Positions 21,750 to 33,154 of a stretch of DNA of 64,000 nt are shown here, in pieces; position 1 is the first letter of the stretch; each line of letters opens with the position of its first letter. Location of the stretch: assembly GCA_029168955.1 (NCBI GenBank), contig JAPDOI010000021.1, positions 1,972,501 to 2,036,500 on the forward strand, in the 5' to 3' direction. A program made the position numbers and the translations under genes. Origin of the DNA: Aplectana chamaeleonis (Eukaryota > Nematoda > Chromadorea > Rhabditida > Cosmocercidae). The notes beneath the pieces were generated by a model. The model had not been told where the DNA came from. It saw only the letters and a list, made by a program, of their open reading frames with translations, and searched no databases.

Positions 21750-22301
21750 AGGCATCGTACGCGCAAAAAACCGGATCTCATTGTTTCATGTTTTTGCGCA
21801 GGCGATTCTCTGACATACAGAATAAGAGTGGAAAGGCTCCACAAAACCATCAACTTTCGCAAAAAAACTCGTTTCGAAACGTCTCGAAATATTCGCTTCG
21901 CACCCCTCCGTCAATTTCGGTGTGTCTGGTGCAATACGTCGGAAGTTTTTTAAGCAAACGTCGGATGTGCTTTTTGCTTTCAACTTATTAAGTGGGTAAA
22001 ATTTTCTTGCCTTCCGTTCACTGGAACTTATTCTGAAAAAAGAAGTATCCATTGGACAAGTTTGGATGTCAGAATTTCCCGAATTAAAAATTTCAAATGC
22101 TGAATCATCTGCGCCTGTGATGGCGCTTCTGTTACTTGTGCTAGATGGTTGGTGAAAACTGGTGGCCGATCGTCATTTTGAACCACTCCAACTTCAGAAC
22201 CATATGTTTTTGGCGCAAAACTTCACCGACGTGGTCCACCGGGCTCATTCATGAAATTGAGCTTGAAAAGTGGAAATTGGTTTTCAGCGCGAACGATACC
22301 T
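21750..22301. mobile_element. TTAA-type MITE, family G2
   Basis: AGGCATCGTACGCGC at the left and AGGTATCGTTCGCGC (inverted) at the right end. The right side is followed by TTAA; the left duplication is degenerate. The ends resemble family G at 47794, and the interior is unrelated to A or B. Confidence 0.6.
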
Positions 22302-22656
22302 TTAAGTTCACAGGAATGTAGGCAGTAAGCTGGCGAAAACACTTGAATAACAGTGGCGGAGCAATCTCATACACACTGCGCGGCCGCGCCGCGCCCGCTT
22401 CAACTTAGCGCCGCCCGGCTTAGTCATCGCAGCCTTGACGGTATAACCTCTGGACCGCAAAAATGGACTTGTGCCGGAGACTGCGCCCCCATTTTTCTGG
22501 AATTATTCGTTTAATCGGCCGAATATTCGGTTTCCGAATATTCGTCGACATACTCTAATTTCTGCCCTACAGAGGTATCGACGCGCGCAAAAGTTGCAAA
22601 GAGGCAACACCTCTCACAAATTCTATACCATTGGGTAGCCCCCAACACCAGGATCA
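22302..22656. other. unassigned, short CG-rich patch
   Basis: The segment 22376-22425 holds CGCGGCCGCGCCGCGCCCGC-type sequence like the ends of the element at 353-2105. Nothing else recognised. Confidence 0.35.
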
Positions 22657-23601
22657 TGAATATCATCCTACAATACCGCTCATAACATGTGTCCTAAAAC
22701 GCGTCGGCGACGCGAAAGCGCGTCGGAAACGTCGTTTTGGTTCAGAGTGGATGATTTTGGAATCTGAAAACAACGTTCGATTCGTCTCGTCGCGCTGATT
22801 CCAAAAATGTATTCAGGCTTGAGAAAAAACAAAGTCTCGACCTAGTTATGACCTACTTTATCAAAAAGGAGTCAAAATCTTTCAAAGTAGATATTTTCGA
22901 AATTTTAAAACGTCAATGCATTCGTATTGTCATGCTGATTTCAAAAATATATGCATAGTCAAGATCAGTCCGATTCTTGACCTACTTTCAACTTTTTTCA
23001 AATTCAATGAATACAAACTCTTTTCAACGCGGTTATTTTGGAAATATAATAGCACCATTCGATTCGCAGCGCCATTCCGATTCAAAAAGTGTGTTAAAAT
23101 GCGGAGTAAACTTGATATCAAGCCTCATTATCGTCTACTTACGACTAAAATTTCTGATGACCTCGCCAATTACCCTTTAAACTGGGGCTGCATACAAAAA
23201 GTGCAATATTGGGCAACTCTGCTGGAGACAACCGTGGCATTTCGCACCTTTACCTTTAGTCATTAATAACATATGCATTTGACACAGTTTCGAATGCAAT
23301 TCAAAACTTCTCGAAGGCTGTTTTTGTCTTCAGGTTCTCATGATGACTCCGTTGACAGCGGACTCACGTGTTTAGAAAATTGCACAAATCGACTAAAGAC
23401 ATCGAGAAGAACAAAATTCTCTAATTTTCATTGTTTGAGGGACAGTTTCATCATTTTTCAGTTGCTGAAGTACCTAAGGCGACCAATAAACGGGTGAGTC
23501 TCCCTCCGCTAATTGTTCAGTCATCAACTAGCGGTGTACTGTAAGGGGCTGCTCACGCACGCGAAATAAAAGCGATTTTGACCTTAGCATTTCAAAAATC
23601 T

Positions 23602-24320
23602 GATTTGAAATCATATTCATCTCTGAAATTAGGAAATCCGTTTTTTTTCAAATTTCAAAAGTTTCCACTTTATTTCAATTTTTCAAAACTTCCCAGTTAT
23701 TTTAATTTCTGAAAAATCTCTGATATGCACTCGTTTTCATTCTAGAAATTAAGAACTCCGATTTTTTTCCAGACTTCAAAATTTCCAACCTATTTCAAAT
23801 TTCAAAAATTTTCAGTTCAATTCAATTTTTGAAAAAGTTTTGATTTAATATCGTATTTACTTCTGTAATCAGGAATTCCTTTTTTTCAAACAAAGAATTT
23901 GCAGTTTATTTCGAATTTTTCGAAACTTTCCATTTATTTTAATTCTTGAAAATAACTCTGATATCAACTCGTATTTATTCTTGAAATTAAGAACTACGAC
24001 TTTTTTCAGGTTTCAAAATTTGCCATTTATTTCACATCTCAAAAATTTTCAGTTTGCTTCAATTTTTAAAAAGTTTTGATTTAAAGTCGTATTTACTTCT
24101 GAAACTAAGAATTCCGGTTTTTTTTTCGAACCTTAAAAATTTCCAGTATATTTCGCTTCTTCAAAACTTCCAATTTATTTGAATTTTGGAAAAAAAATTT
24201 CAACTCGTATTCATTTTTTAAATTAAGAATTCCGATTTTTCGCCAAGTTTCAAGATTTCCAATTTATTTCAAATTTCAAAAATTTTCAGTTTGTTTCAAT
24301 TTTTGAGAAACTCCAATTTA
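23602..24320. repeat. AT-rich tandem array, unit about 119 bp, in the left arm
   Basis: Landmarks GATTTGAAATCATATTC, GATATGCACTCGTTTTC, GATTTAATATCGTATTTAC, GATATCAACTCGTATTT and GATTTAAAGTCGTATTTAC start at 23602, 23722, 23842, 23960 and 24078. Two unit types alternate, so the higher-order period is near 238 bp. The right arm carries the mirror array (about 27040-27770). Confidence 0.8.
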
Positions 24321-24689
24321 TTTAATATTTTGAAAAATCCGAATTCACTTCAAATTTAAGAAAAAAAGTATATAGAAATTTCGGGAATTCTTGTTTTGAT
24401 TCAAATTCTTTCAACATTTAAACTTTATTCAATTTTTTAAGAATTGAGCCTCTGACGAGAAATCTCCGTATTTATGCTTCCCTTCAAAATCATACTTTAA
24501 ATGCAATATTGAGATTTGGCCGCTAGCGTCTCGCGTCAGATCACGGGCCCCTCACATGCGGTGCAATTGCTGGCCGCGCAACTCCTCAGCTGGGCCATAT
24601 CGCCACACACACACAGCACCGATCAATCGAGATAGAGTGCCAACTTTCAATTATTTTATTAAACTCTCTTATCGATTCCAAATGCATCT

Positions 24690-25021
24690 AGAATTGAAGA
24701 AGTTCCAAGATTTCAGAAGTTGAGGTGATTGTATAAGAGTTTGTCTACAGATTTGGAACTTTGCCAACGCTGGCTCTGTGCGTGACCCTGCACCCCTCAC
24801 ATGCCGGCCGATTTACCAACGCAGGGTGGCCTTCTCCTCCGCCACTGACCATCTCATTATCGACTGGAGGACCCACATGAGACTGAGATATGGAAGAATC
24901 ATCATTGAGTATACGTTCCCACCCACTCAGCAGTCAAAATATAAACGAATGCAGAAAATTGTAATTGTCTTTGGATTTAAAAAAAAATTAATTCTACAGA
25001 ACTTTTAGTTTTTTTATCAAC
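24690..25021. repeat. about 300-bp module, copy 1 (direct)
   Basis: It contains GGAACTTTGCCAACGCTGGC, CACATGCCGGCCGATTTACC and GAGTATACGTTCCCACCCAC. Copy 2 is at 25205-25515 (direct) and copy 3 at 26351-26690 (inverted). Confidence 0.85.
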
Positions 25022-25204
25022 AATTTATTCCTTATTTAATGTTTTCAGTATTTTTCCTTTGAATTTCGCATAATTTGACTTTTTAAAAAAAAATTTATAT
25101 AGTATATTAACTTTTTTATTCTATTCTTTTCAATTATTAATTGCTATTTTCTTGTATACTTATTTATTATTTCATTAAAGTTCCTTATGGATCCGAAATG
25201 CATT

Positions 25205-25515
25205 CAGAATTGCAGAAATTCCAAGACTTCTGAAGTTCTAGGGCTTTTAGGTAAAGTGGTATACAGATTTGGAACCTTGCCAACGCTGGCTCTGTGCGTA
25301 ACCCTGCAGCCCTCACATGCCGGCCGATTTACCAACGCAGGGTGGCCTTCTCAGCCGCCACTGACCATCTCATTATCGACTGGAGGACCCACATGAGATT
25401 GAGATATGGAAGAATCATCATTGAGTATACGTTCCCACCCACTCAGCGGTCAAAATAGAAACGAATGCGAAAATTGTAAACCTCTTCGGATTAAAAAAAT
25501 TAATTTTACAGAACG
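25205..25515. repeat. about 300-bp module, copy 2 (direct, in spacer)
   Basis: It repeats copy 1 from the preceding entry, more diverged at the left side and shortened by three bases in the CTTCTC(CTC)CGCC stretch. It shows that the spacer arose from arm sequence by partial duplication. Confidence 0.8.
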
Positions 25516-25744
25516 GTGTGGGAGATGTACCACACCACGGGCATCTTTTCGAGAGATACTTGTGTGCGAACAAACTCACACATGATCCTTAAACTCCAGA
25601 AACTCCGTGCTGATCCTGGAACAAGGACTGAAATTGTTATTCGTATGAAATTTCGTTAATCAAGTTCTGAAAAAATTACGATTTTCAAAAGTTTCATTTC
25701 TGCTCTAGACGCTGAGTCTGTTAAGTCTCTAGTGAAGTGTCGAT

Positions 25745-25890
25745 TTCGATTATCACCCGCAGCGGAGCGGTAGGCCTCGGTGGAATATAACTAGTGATAA
25801 GAAGGTTTCGACGAAAAAGCCACCACTCCGCGCTGTGATAATGGAAAACAGGAGGTATTAGAAATGAAACAGAGTCTAATAACTCCTGAA
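25745..25890. repeat. spacer hairpins
   Basis: ATTATCACCCGCAGCGGAGC (about 25757) and ATTATCACAGCGCGGAGTGG (inverted, ending about 25845) form an imperfect inverted pair. Immediately right, GGAGGTATTAGA and TCTAATAACTCC make a 12-bp stem. Confidence 0.55.
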
Positions 25891-28738
25891 TTAGTAGGAA
25901 GTTATCTAAAATAAACCGGAATTTTTTAAAATTTGAAATAAATTAGAAATGTCTGATATTTCAAAAAAATCGTAATTCTCAATTTGAAAAGTAGATACGA
26001 GTGGAAATCAGAATTTTTTTAAGTGAATTGAATTCGAAATTTTGAAAAATTTTGTTATCCTGGAAATTTTTGAATTTTAAAATAAATTTAAAATTTTTGA
26101 TATTAAAAAAAATTTTTTTTTCGAAATTTTTCATTTTTATTTTCTTTCTGTGAAAAATTTTGGGAATTCTGTGAAAAATTTTCGAGATTTGAAAAACAAT
26201 TGATTGTTTTTATTTTCAGAGACAATTACAATTTTAAATCGGTGTTTTTCAAAAATTGAATTAAATTTGAAATTTTTAGGGGTCACTGGCGTATGCACGA
26301 TGTGCGTGCAAGACCGGGTCAACATGATGGGCTGACGGTTTTCTGCATTCGTTGATAAAAAAACTAAAAATTCTGTGAAATTAATTTTTTTAATGCGAAG
26401 AGGTTTGCAACTTTCTGCATTCGTTTATATTTTGACTGCTGAGTGGGTGGGAACGTATACTCAATGATGATTCTTCCATATCTCAGTCTCATGTGGGTCC
26501 TCCAGTCGATAATGAGATGGTCAGTGGCGGAGGAGAAGGCCACCCTGCGTTGGTAAATCGGCCGGCATGTGAGGGGTGCAGGGTCACGCACAGAGCCAGC
26601 GTTGGCAAAGTTCCAAATCTGTAGACAAACTCTTATACAAACACCTCAACTTCTGAAATCTTGGAACTTCTTCAATTCTAGATGCATTTGGAATCGATAA
26701 GAGAGTTTAATAAAATAATTGAAAGTTGGCACTCTATCTCGATTGATCGGTGCTGTGTGTGTGTGGCGATATGGCCCAGCTGGGGAGTTGCGCGGCCAGC
26801 AATTGCACCGCATGTGAGGGGCCCGTGATCTGACGCGAGACGCTAGCGGCCAAATCTCAATATTGCATTTAAAGTATGATTTTGAAGGGAAACATAAATA
26901 CGGAGATTTCTCCGCAGAGGCTCAATTCTTAAAAAATTGAATAAAGCTTAAATGTTGAAAGAATTTGAATCAAAACAAGAACTCCCGAAATTTCTATATA
27001 CTCCTTTTTTTCTTAAATTTGAAGTGAATTCGGAGTTTTCAAAATATTAAATGAATTGGAATTTTTCAAAAATTGAAACAAACTGAAAATTTTTGAAATT
27101 TGAAATAAAATGGAAATCTTGAAACTTGGCGAGAAAATCGGAATTCTTAATTTAAAAAATAAATACGAGTTGAAATTTTTTTTCCAAAATTCAAATAAAT
27201 TGGAAGTTTTGAAAAAGCGAAATATATTGGCAATTTTTAAAATTAGAAAAAAAAATCGGAATTCCTAATTTCAGAAGTAAATACGATTTTATCAAAACTT
27301 TTTTAAAAATTGAAAAAAAAAACTGAAAATTTTTGAGATGTGAAATAAATGGCAAATTTTGAAACCTGAAAAAAGTCGTAGTTCTTAATTTCAAGAATAA
27401 ATACGAGTTGATATCAGAGTTATTTTCAAGAATTAAAATAAATGGAAAGTTTCGCAAAATTCGAAATAAACTGCAAATTCTTTGTTTGAAAAAAAAAGGA
27501 ATTCCGGATCACAGAAGTAAATACGATATTAAATCAAAACTTTTTCAAAAATTGAATTGAACTGAAAATTTTTGAAATTTGAAATAGGTTGGAAATTTTG
27601 AAGTCTGGAAAAAATCGGAGTTCTTAATTTCAAGAATAAAAACGAGTGCATATCAGAGATTCTCTCAAAAATTAAAATAATTGGGAAGTTTTGAAAAATT
27701 GAAATAAAGTGAAAATTTTTGAAATTTGAAAAAATCGGATTTCCTAATTTCAGAGGTGATTACGATTTCAAATCAGATTTTTGAAATGCTACGGTCAAAA
27801 TTGTTTTTATTTCGCGTGCGTGAGCAGCTCCTTACAGTGCACCGCTAGTCGATGACTGAACAATTAGCGGAGACTCGCCCGTGTATTGGTCGCCTTAGGT
27901 ACTTCAGCAACTGAAAAATGATGAAACTGTCCCTCAAACAATGAAAATTAGAGAATTTTGTTCTTCTCGATGTCTTTAGTCGATTTGTGCAATTTTCTAA
28001 ACACGTGAGTCCGCTGTCAACGGAGTCATCATGAGAACCTGAAGACAAAAACAGCCTTCGAGAAGTTTTGAATTGCATTCGAAACTGTGTCAAATGCATA
28101 TGTTATTAATGACTAAAGGTAAAGGCGCGAAATGTCACGGTTGCCTCCAGCAGAGTTGCCCAATATTGCACTTTTTGTAGGCAGCCCCAGTTTAGAGGGT
28201 AATTAGCGAGGTCATCAGAAAGTTCAGTCGTAAATAGACGATAATAAGGCCTGATATAAAGTTTATTCCGCATTTTAACACACTTTTTGAATCGGAATGA
28301 CGCTGCAAATCGAATGGTGCTATTATATTTTCAAAATAACCGCTTTGAAAAGAGTTTGAATTCATTGAATTTGAAAAAGTTGAAAGTAGGTCAAGAATCG
28401 GACTGATCTTGACTATGCATACATTTTTGAAATCAGCATGACAATACGAATGCATTGAAGTTTTAAAATTTCGAAAATATCTACTTTGAAAGATTTTGAC
28501 TCCTTTTTGATAAAGTAGGTCATAACTAGGTCGAGACTTTGTTTTTTCTCAAGCCTGAATACATTTTTGGAATCAGCGCGACGAGACGAATCGAACGTTG
28601 TTTTCAGATTCCAAAATCATCCACTCTGAACCAAAACGACGGTTCCGACGCGCTTTCGCGTCGCCGACGCGTTTTAGGACACATGTTATGAGCGGTATTG
28701 TAGTGTTGCTCAAAGCTGAGTTTGAAATGATATTCAAG

Positions 28739-29153
28739 AATGACAAAAAAACGCGAAAACTCGTACTCGCACGCCTTTTGACCAAATCCTGCGAGCAATA
28801 TTATATTTCTTCACCAGCGCTTACAGAGGGGAGAAGAAGATATTTTCTCTGCTCGCCCATAATCTCTTCGACTTGCCCACCTTTTGTCTGAAAAGAAGAT
28901 TGACTGTAAATATTTTTTTGTTATCTCATTGTAAGATCGATGATACCGAGACACTTTCATTTCCCTGTTGATCAAACAGAATGCTGCTGCTTGGGTCGTT
29001 TCTATGCTTAACAGCAATAGTGATGGTACAGCAAGGTGGGATCACATGTGCACACTACATTTTTGTCAGATAATTTGTTTTAATTTCTGTAGAAAAAAAT
29101 TCTGCCTCAGACTTATATACTGTCGGCCTAAATCGCACTGATACTCTTAGATC
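28739..29153. other. unassigned sequence
   Basis: Nothing recognised between the large inverted repeat and the orphan family-H left end (TTAAAGGCAGCGTTCACGAT at 29158-29177). Confidence 0.35.
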
Positions 29154-29593
29154 CATGTTAAAGGCAGCGTTCACGATAGAAAGCCGTATTCTAGTTTTCG
29201 ATGTTTTTGAGAAGGCAAGTCACGAAGTAAAGGATCAAAGGGGGAAGTCCCCGCACAATTCAAATATCGAAAAAAAAAACTCTTTAACCCATTCACGAAC
29301 AAGTGTCCCACTGGTGGGACATGCTTTTCAAAAATGGCTTTTAGGCGGTGGCGGTTAAAGCATTGACCTAACCTAGACTTGAATACAAACCTCGTGGTCC
29401 GCCGGTAGGCCAAACACAACAATGGATTTGAACCTTTTCAGAAATACCGTTAGTTGAGGTGAAAGAAAAAGCGCCTGTGCGGCCATTTCAAAAGCGCCTT
29501 ACAATTTCTTCCTCGTTCTATCGCTACATTTTATGATTTCTGTTTTTTTTTGTCGTAGCTGCAGTTTCACGTCGTAGTGCACGTTATTGTATG

Positions 29594-29894
29594 TTTACAC
29601 AAGGTGCTCAGTTGATCGCAAAACGCTTGGTTCCGGGCGAGATTGAACCAACATATTCCATGTCCGGGGCAGCGTCTTATCTCACCGCACCACCGAAACC
29701 CAAGCTCCGCTCTCACTCAACTGCTCGGTGAATCTTCACCGAAACACGCTGAAGGCTTACCGAGCAGTTATGAGAGAGCGGCGCTGGGGCTTTGGTGTTG
29801 CGGTGCGATAAGGCCCTCTCCCGGAAAGGGAATATTTTGGTTCAATCTCGCCCGGAGCCAAGCGTTTTGCGATCAACTCAGCACCTTGTGTAAA
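29594..29894. mobile_element. palindromic insert in the piggyBac-like element
   Basis: TTTACACAAGGTGCTCAGTT and its complement end the element. The arms of about 130 bp contain GCAAAACGCTTGG and GCGAGATTGAACCAA. Related pieces (GACGCTTGGCTTCAGGCGAG) occur at 45645-45735. Confidence 0.75.
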
Positions 29895-29944
29895 TCTTCT
29901 TTTTATGTTTAAAGGAATAAAAATATCGTTTGGAAATTGGGTAC

Positions 29945-30135
29945 TCTTTCGGAATAGACGACCCACTAGAGAAATTTCATGAGAAATGTTTGTCCCACTA
30001 GAGCCGTCGAATAATTTGGACTTCTTCAGACAGACTGAGCTGTTTGATGTGACCAACCGAGCTGTCGGTCAAGCCAAAACTATTGCTGATTTCATTGCAT
30101 TCTTCAGTGGGTCGTCTATTCCGAAAGATCACCGA
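29945..30135. repeat. fold-back with 23-bp ends
   Basis: TTTCGGAATAGACGACCCACT and its complement AGTGGGTCGTCTATTCCGAAAG face each other about 140 bases apart. Confidence 0.7.
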
Positions 30136-30214
30136 AACTTGTTTACTCTTCTCAAAACGTTGCAACTTAGTTGACCGTGTTGCAGTTTCGAGGTATTGTT
30201 CTTCTAAAACGAGA

Positions 30215-30395
30215 GGGTGTTGGGAGGGGATTGAAGCTCTCTACACACACAGGGAGGAGTCGCCCTGCTTTTGCAGTTCGGCGCGTCATGCTACTCAACT
30301 CAAGCTGAGTGGTCCCGAGGGGGATTAGAGCCACAAAAGGCGAGACAACTCCTTCCTCGGTGTCTAGAGAGCCCATAACTCTGTTAGGAGCTCAA
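30215..30395. repeat. degenerate copy of the 155-bp MITE seen at 44285
   Basis: Shared landmarks in the same order are GCTCTCTACACACA, GGGAGGAGT, GCGTCATGC, CTCAA and GGTCCCGAG. The ends are less well preserved than at 44285-44439. Confidence 0.6.
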
Positions 30396-30573
30396 ACTGT
30401 GATACCGTTTCTTTAGCGTTACTAGCTACAACATGAAAAGAGAAGAGAAGAAGCCATCACTCGTGGAGCGCTGTTCATGCTGGCGTGTCCCACCGGTGGT
30501 ACACGGTATACGGTGACGCAGTATTGCATGCGGTCGTGAATGGGTTAAGGAAACCTCTGAAACAATACGTGGC

Positions 30574-30707
30574 ACAGGGGGAGATGGGAGTACGGGGTGG
30601 GGTTTATCCCTCCGTCGACCAATCACCCACGTCTTAAGGGGTGGAGAGACGTCTGTCGATTGGCCGGCGGAGCAATAAACCCCGCCCCGTACTCCGATCT
30701 CCCCCTG
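30574..30707. repeat. 134-bp palindromic element
   Basis: CAGGGGGAGATGGGAGTACG and GTACTCCGATCTCCCCCTG are inverted. The arms of about 50 bp reach GTCGACCAATC/GATTGGCCGGC. Confidence 0.75.
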
Positions 30708-30802
30708 TACCCAATACATTACCCCTATTCGGTGTGCTTCGGGGACTACGGATTTCAGCAATCCAGATGTCAGAAATGGTTTCGCGCTTCGAAATTCAGA
30801 GG

Positions 30803-31097
30803 TATAGTCCACAACAATGGAAGTAGGACCTGGTGAGGTTGCGGACACGTCCTAACATACTGTAGTTTGTTAGTGGTCTCACTCATGTTTCCGAAACAGC
30901 GTTGATAGATCGGTGAGTCTGTGTTTTCACCAATCTGTGGAAGCAATGAAAACAAGCGAAAGTGGGAGAGCATGAACAAAAACTCACCGGCCAATCTCAG
31001 TTAATCCGAAAAAATGAGTGATAACACAATCAGACTACAGTATGTTAGGAAGAGTCCGCAACCTCACCAGGTCCTACTTCCATTGCTGTAGACTATA
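30803..31097. mobile_element. 295-bp palindromic MITE
   Basis: The ends TATAGTCCACAACAATGGAA and its near-complement TTCCATTGCTGTAGACTATA extend into arms of about 85 bp containing CCTGGTGAGGTTGCGGAC. TA at both ends would suit a Tc1/mariner-type duplication. Confidence 0.75.
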
Positions 31098-31239
31098 AGT
31101 GACCTTGTTTTTTGTTTCTTGCACCGCAAACTGTTCAAAAATGAGATGATTCTTTGCACATACTGGGATGTTAGAATCTTTCGGAAACGATTTTTCCGAT
31201 CACTGTGAAAATCGCCCAATGGGTGTACACTTACCTTAA

Positions 31240-31703
31240 AGGCAGTGTTCACGATAAAAAATGTGATTCAGTTTCCACTAGGAATGGGTAGTGGAAGGGC
31301 ACGCTGTAACGTTGAAGTCGAAAGAACGCATGCAAACGAGCCAAGAAGAGTGCGAAGTTGCCTTGTTGAGCGCAAGGCAAATCCCAAAAGCGCAATGCCC
31401 GCCCTCCGACATGAACAAATGGAAAGTCGAGATCGTGAGATGAGCGATGGTTTACGATCAATAGCCCCGATCTTCCCTCCACTCTCAACTTTTCTTTTTA
31501 CTCGGGTCAGCTCGCTTACATAGGCTGCAAAAGACGGAAGTTACAAGCATCGGACAACTCTTCTACCATGCTTTCCTAGCTCAATTCTTGAGGGACCATA
31601 ACTTCGTTCCCAGAAGGTCTTGTACGGTTCCAGAGACATCATTGAAATCAGCATGGGGCCGTTTTCAAGATAGGCGGAAAAACAGAAAAGTTATTTCAAT
31701 CGC
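31240..31703 (-). mobile_element. TTAA-type MITE, family A (inverted, one end lost)
   Basis: TTAA and AGGCAGTGTTCACGATAAAA open the copy. It follows the inverted A sequence to AAACAGAAAAG at about 31700, where the expected ATCGTGAACACTGCCT end is missing. Confidence 0.75.
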
Positions 31704-32435
31704 TCACAAACATATTCGAGATAACAGCAAGAAACACGAACGCTTCTAGTGTGCTAGCGGAGAGTAGGTACCGTAATCTCTGCCGTGAAATTAAATGCTA
31801 AGCCGCTGTTGTTTGCAGACTAAACAACTGATTGACGCCAACTGATAATTTCTTCACCTTTTTATTGCTACATGTGTTTCTTTATGAAGATGGAGGAACG
31901 GACCTTTACATTCTAATGAAATGGAGTACTAAAGTCTCCAAAACTCAGTTTCTGAATCGGTGCTATCGCAACAAGGGGAGGGAGCACTTGGCTATTGCAC
32001 TTGGTCATGCCCATTTTTCCGTTCCGCAACGGCTCTCCTGATTTTGGATGGAGAGGAAAACCCCCGTTTGGTGTTATAAATACTTGACGGCATGAAAAAA
32101 TGGGCGTGGCCGAGTGCCCCCTTCCGCTGCTACGATAGCACACGGCGTGTTTCTGAACCTCTTCAGAACGCCCATGAGGGATAACGAGGGTTTCAAAATT
32201 ATTAGTTGCTGTAAAATCAGTTGTTTTACCCGCAGCCAGCACTCATAACGCATTTGATTTCACGGCAACGATTACGGTACCTGACCGCCGCCAGCACACT
32301 AAAAGCGTTCTTGTCAGCAAAAATGGGTCCGTGCTACCTCAACCATGTTATCAACGAAGTTTGAAGCACTGAAAACTATCCAGTGTGACATTATTTGAGC
32401 TATCCCGACTAGAAAGCCTGCAGAAACCCACCTTT
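31704..32435. other. unassigned sequence
   Basis: No recognised feature. A GCATGACCAAGTGC-like piece (about 32000-32110) occurs twice in opposite orientation with GGGCGTGGCCGAGTG, suggesting a decayed palindrome. A similar phrase is at 5749-5765. Confidence 0.35.
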
Positions 32436-33007
32436 ACCAGTAACAGATTGAAGAGTGGAGCGTGTGAATGCATTTGATCAAATCCTACGAGAGAAACAGC
32501 TTGATTTTTCTGATCATATCTGGTTTACATACCGATGAGCTCCCATCCACTTTCAAGAATGCCGCTCTACTTCACTCACACTCTGCGGGAGGGGGGAAGC
32601 GCAGAACAATAGTGCCCATTTTCAACTTGGGGGAGCGACAGCAGAGGACTCCCCCGAGGGGGGCTTCAGGGGAGGCTCCTGCTCTCCTCCGGCGCTTGCC
32701 CCCCTTCCCCCCCGAGAGAAAGAGACGGAAAAGATGGGAAGAAGTCGGAGACGGTAGTTTACGACAATAGAGGCTAAAGAAGGCACAGTAGGCCAAACGC
32801 ACGCATCGTCATTCACGTCAAGTTTTGTCCCAATTTGACGTGATTTCTCCTGTGATCTCTATTACGTGCTCAACCGGTATAGAAGGCGCCTTATCTTATG
32901 GAGAGTGGCATTTGGCCCAACAGGGCCGGCCCTAGACGGGGACTTTGAGTCCCTGTCAGAAAAGGATATTTTTGGAGGAGAGCGGCGACGCTTTCCGGGG
33001 TGGATGG

Positions 33008-33110
33008 TGACGCCAGTGCTCCGGGGTCGTGACGTCAGAGCTCCGGGGCAGTGACGACAGGGCTTCAGGGCAGTGACGACAGGGCTTCAAGGCAGTGACG
33101 GCAGGGCTTA
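33008..33110. repeat. 22-bp tandem repeat
   Basis: GCAGTGACGACAGGGCTTCA units, with looser copies to the left (CAGTGCTCCGGGGTCGTGAC), about four to five in all. Related words (CACTGCCCTGAAGCCCTGCC) are at about 60095. Confidence 0.8.
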
Positions 33111-33128
33111 AATTAAGCCAAGTTCTCT

Positions 33129-33154
33129 CCCCCCCCCAACCGGTTGGGGGGGGG
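33129..33154. repeat. perfect 26-bp palindrome C9-AACCGGTT-G9
   Basis: Nine C, AACCGGTT and nine G in uninterrupted order make a fully self-complementary site. Confidence 0.95.

Larger units (their letters stand above)
22657..28738. mobile_element. 6-kb inverted-repeat element (arms about 2.4 kb)
   Basis: The left arm 22657-25021 and right arm 26351-28738 are reverse complements over nearly their full length, with scattered substitutions and small indels. Near the outer ends both carry CTCATAACATGTGTCCTAAA followed by CG-rich hairpin sequence. Near the inner ends both carry the module with CCCACATGAGACTGAGATAT. The spacer of about 1.3 kb holds a third, direct copy of that module. Mirror open frames on opposite strands (for example 23273-23497 and 27845-28099) come from this symmetry. 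No transposase was recognised, and the target duplication could not be defined. The differences between arms argue against an assembly artefact. Confidence 0.85.
29288..30543. mobile_element. piggyBac-like non-autonomous element
   Basis: TTAA (29284-29287 and 30544-30547) flanks ends that read CCCATTCACGAACAAGTGTC and, inverted, CCCATTCACGACCGCATGCA. A CCC terminus next to TTAA is canonical for piggyBac. The internal block GTGTCCCAC(T/C)GGTGG occurs near both ends (29302 and 30483). No transposase frame. The interior is occupied by two palindromes and a degenerate copy of a small MITE. Confidence 0.8.

Noticed and set aside
23273..28099. Two near-identical proteins on opposite strands, as a duplicated gene pair
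   Set aside because: They are mirror translations of the arms of the large inverted repeat. No start context, motif or codon pattern supports coding.
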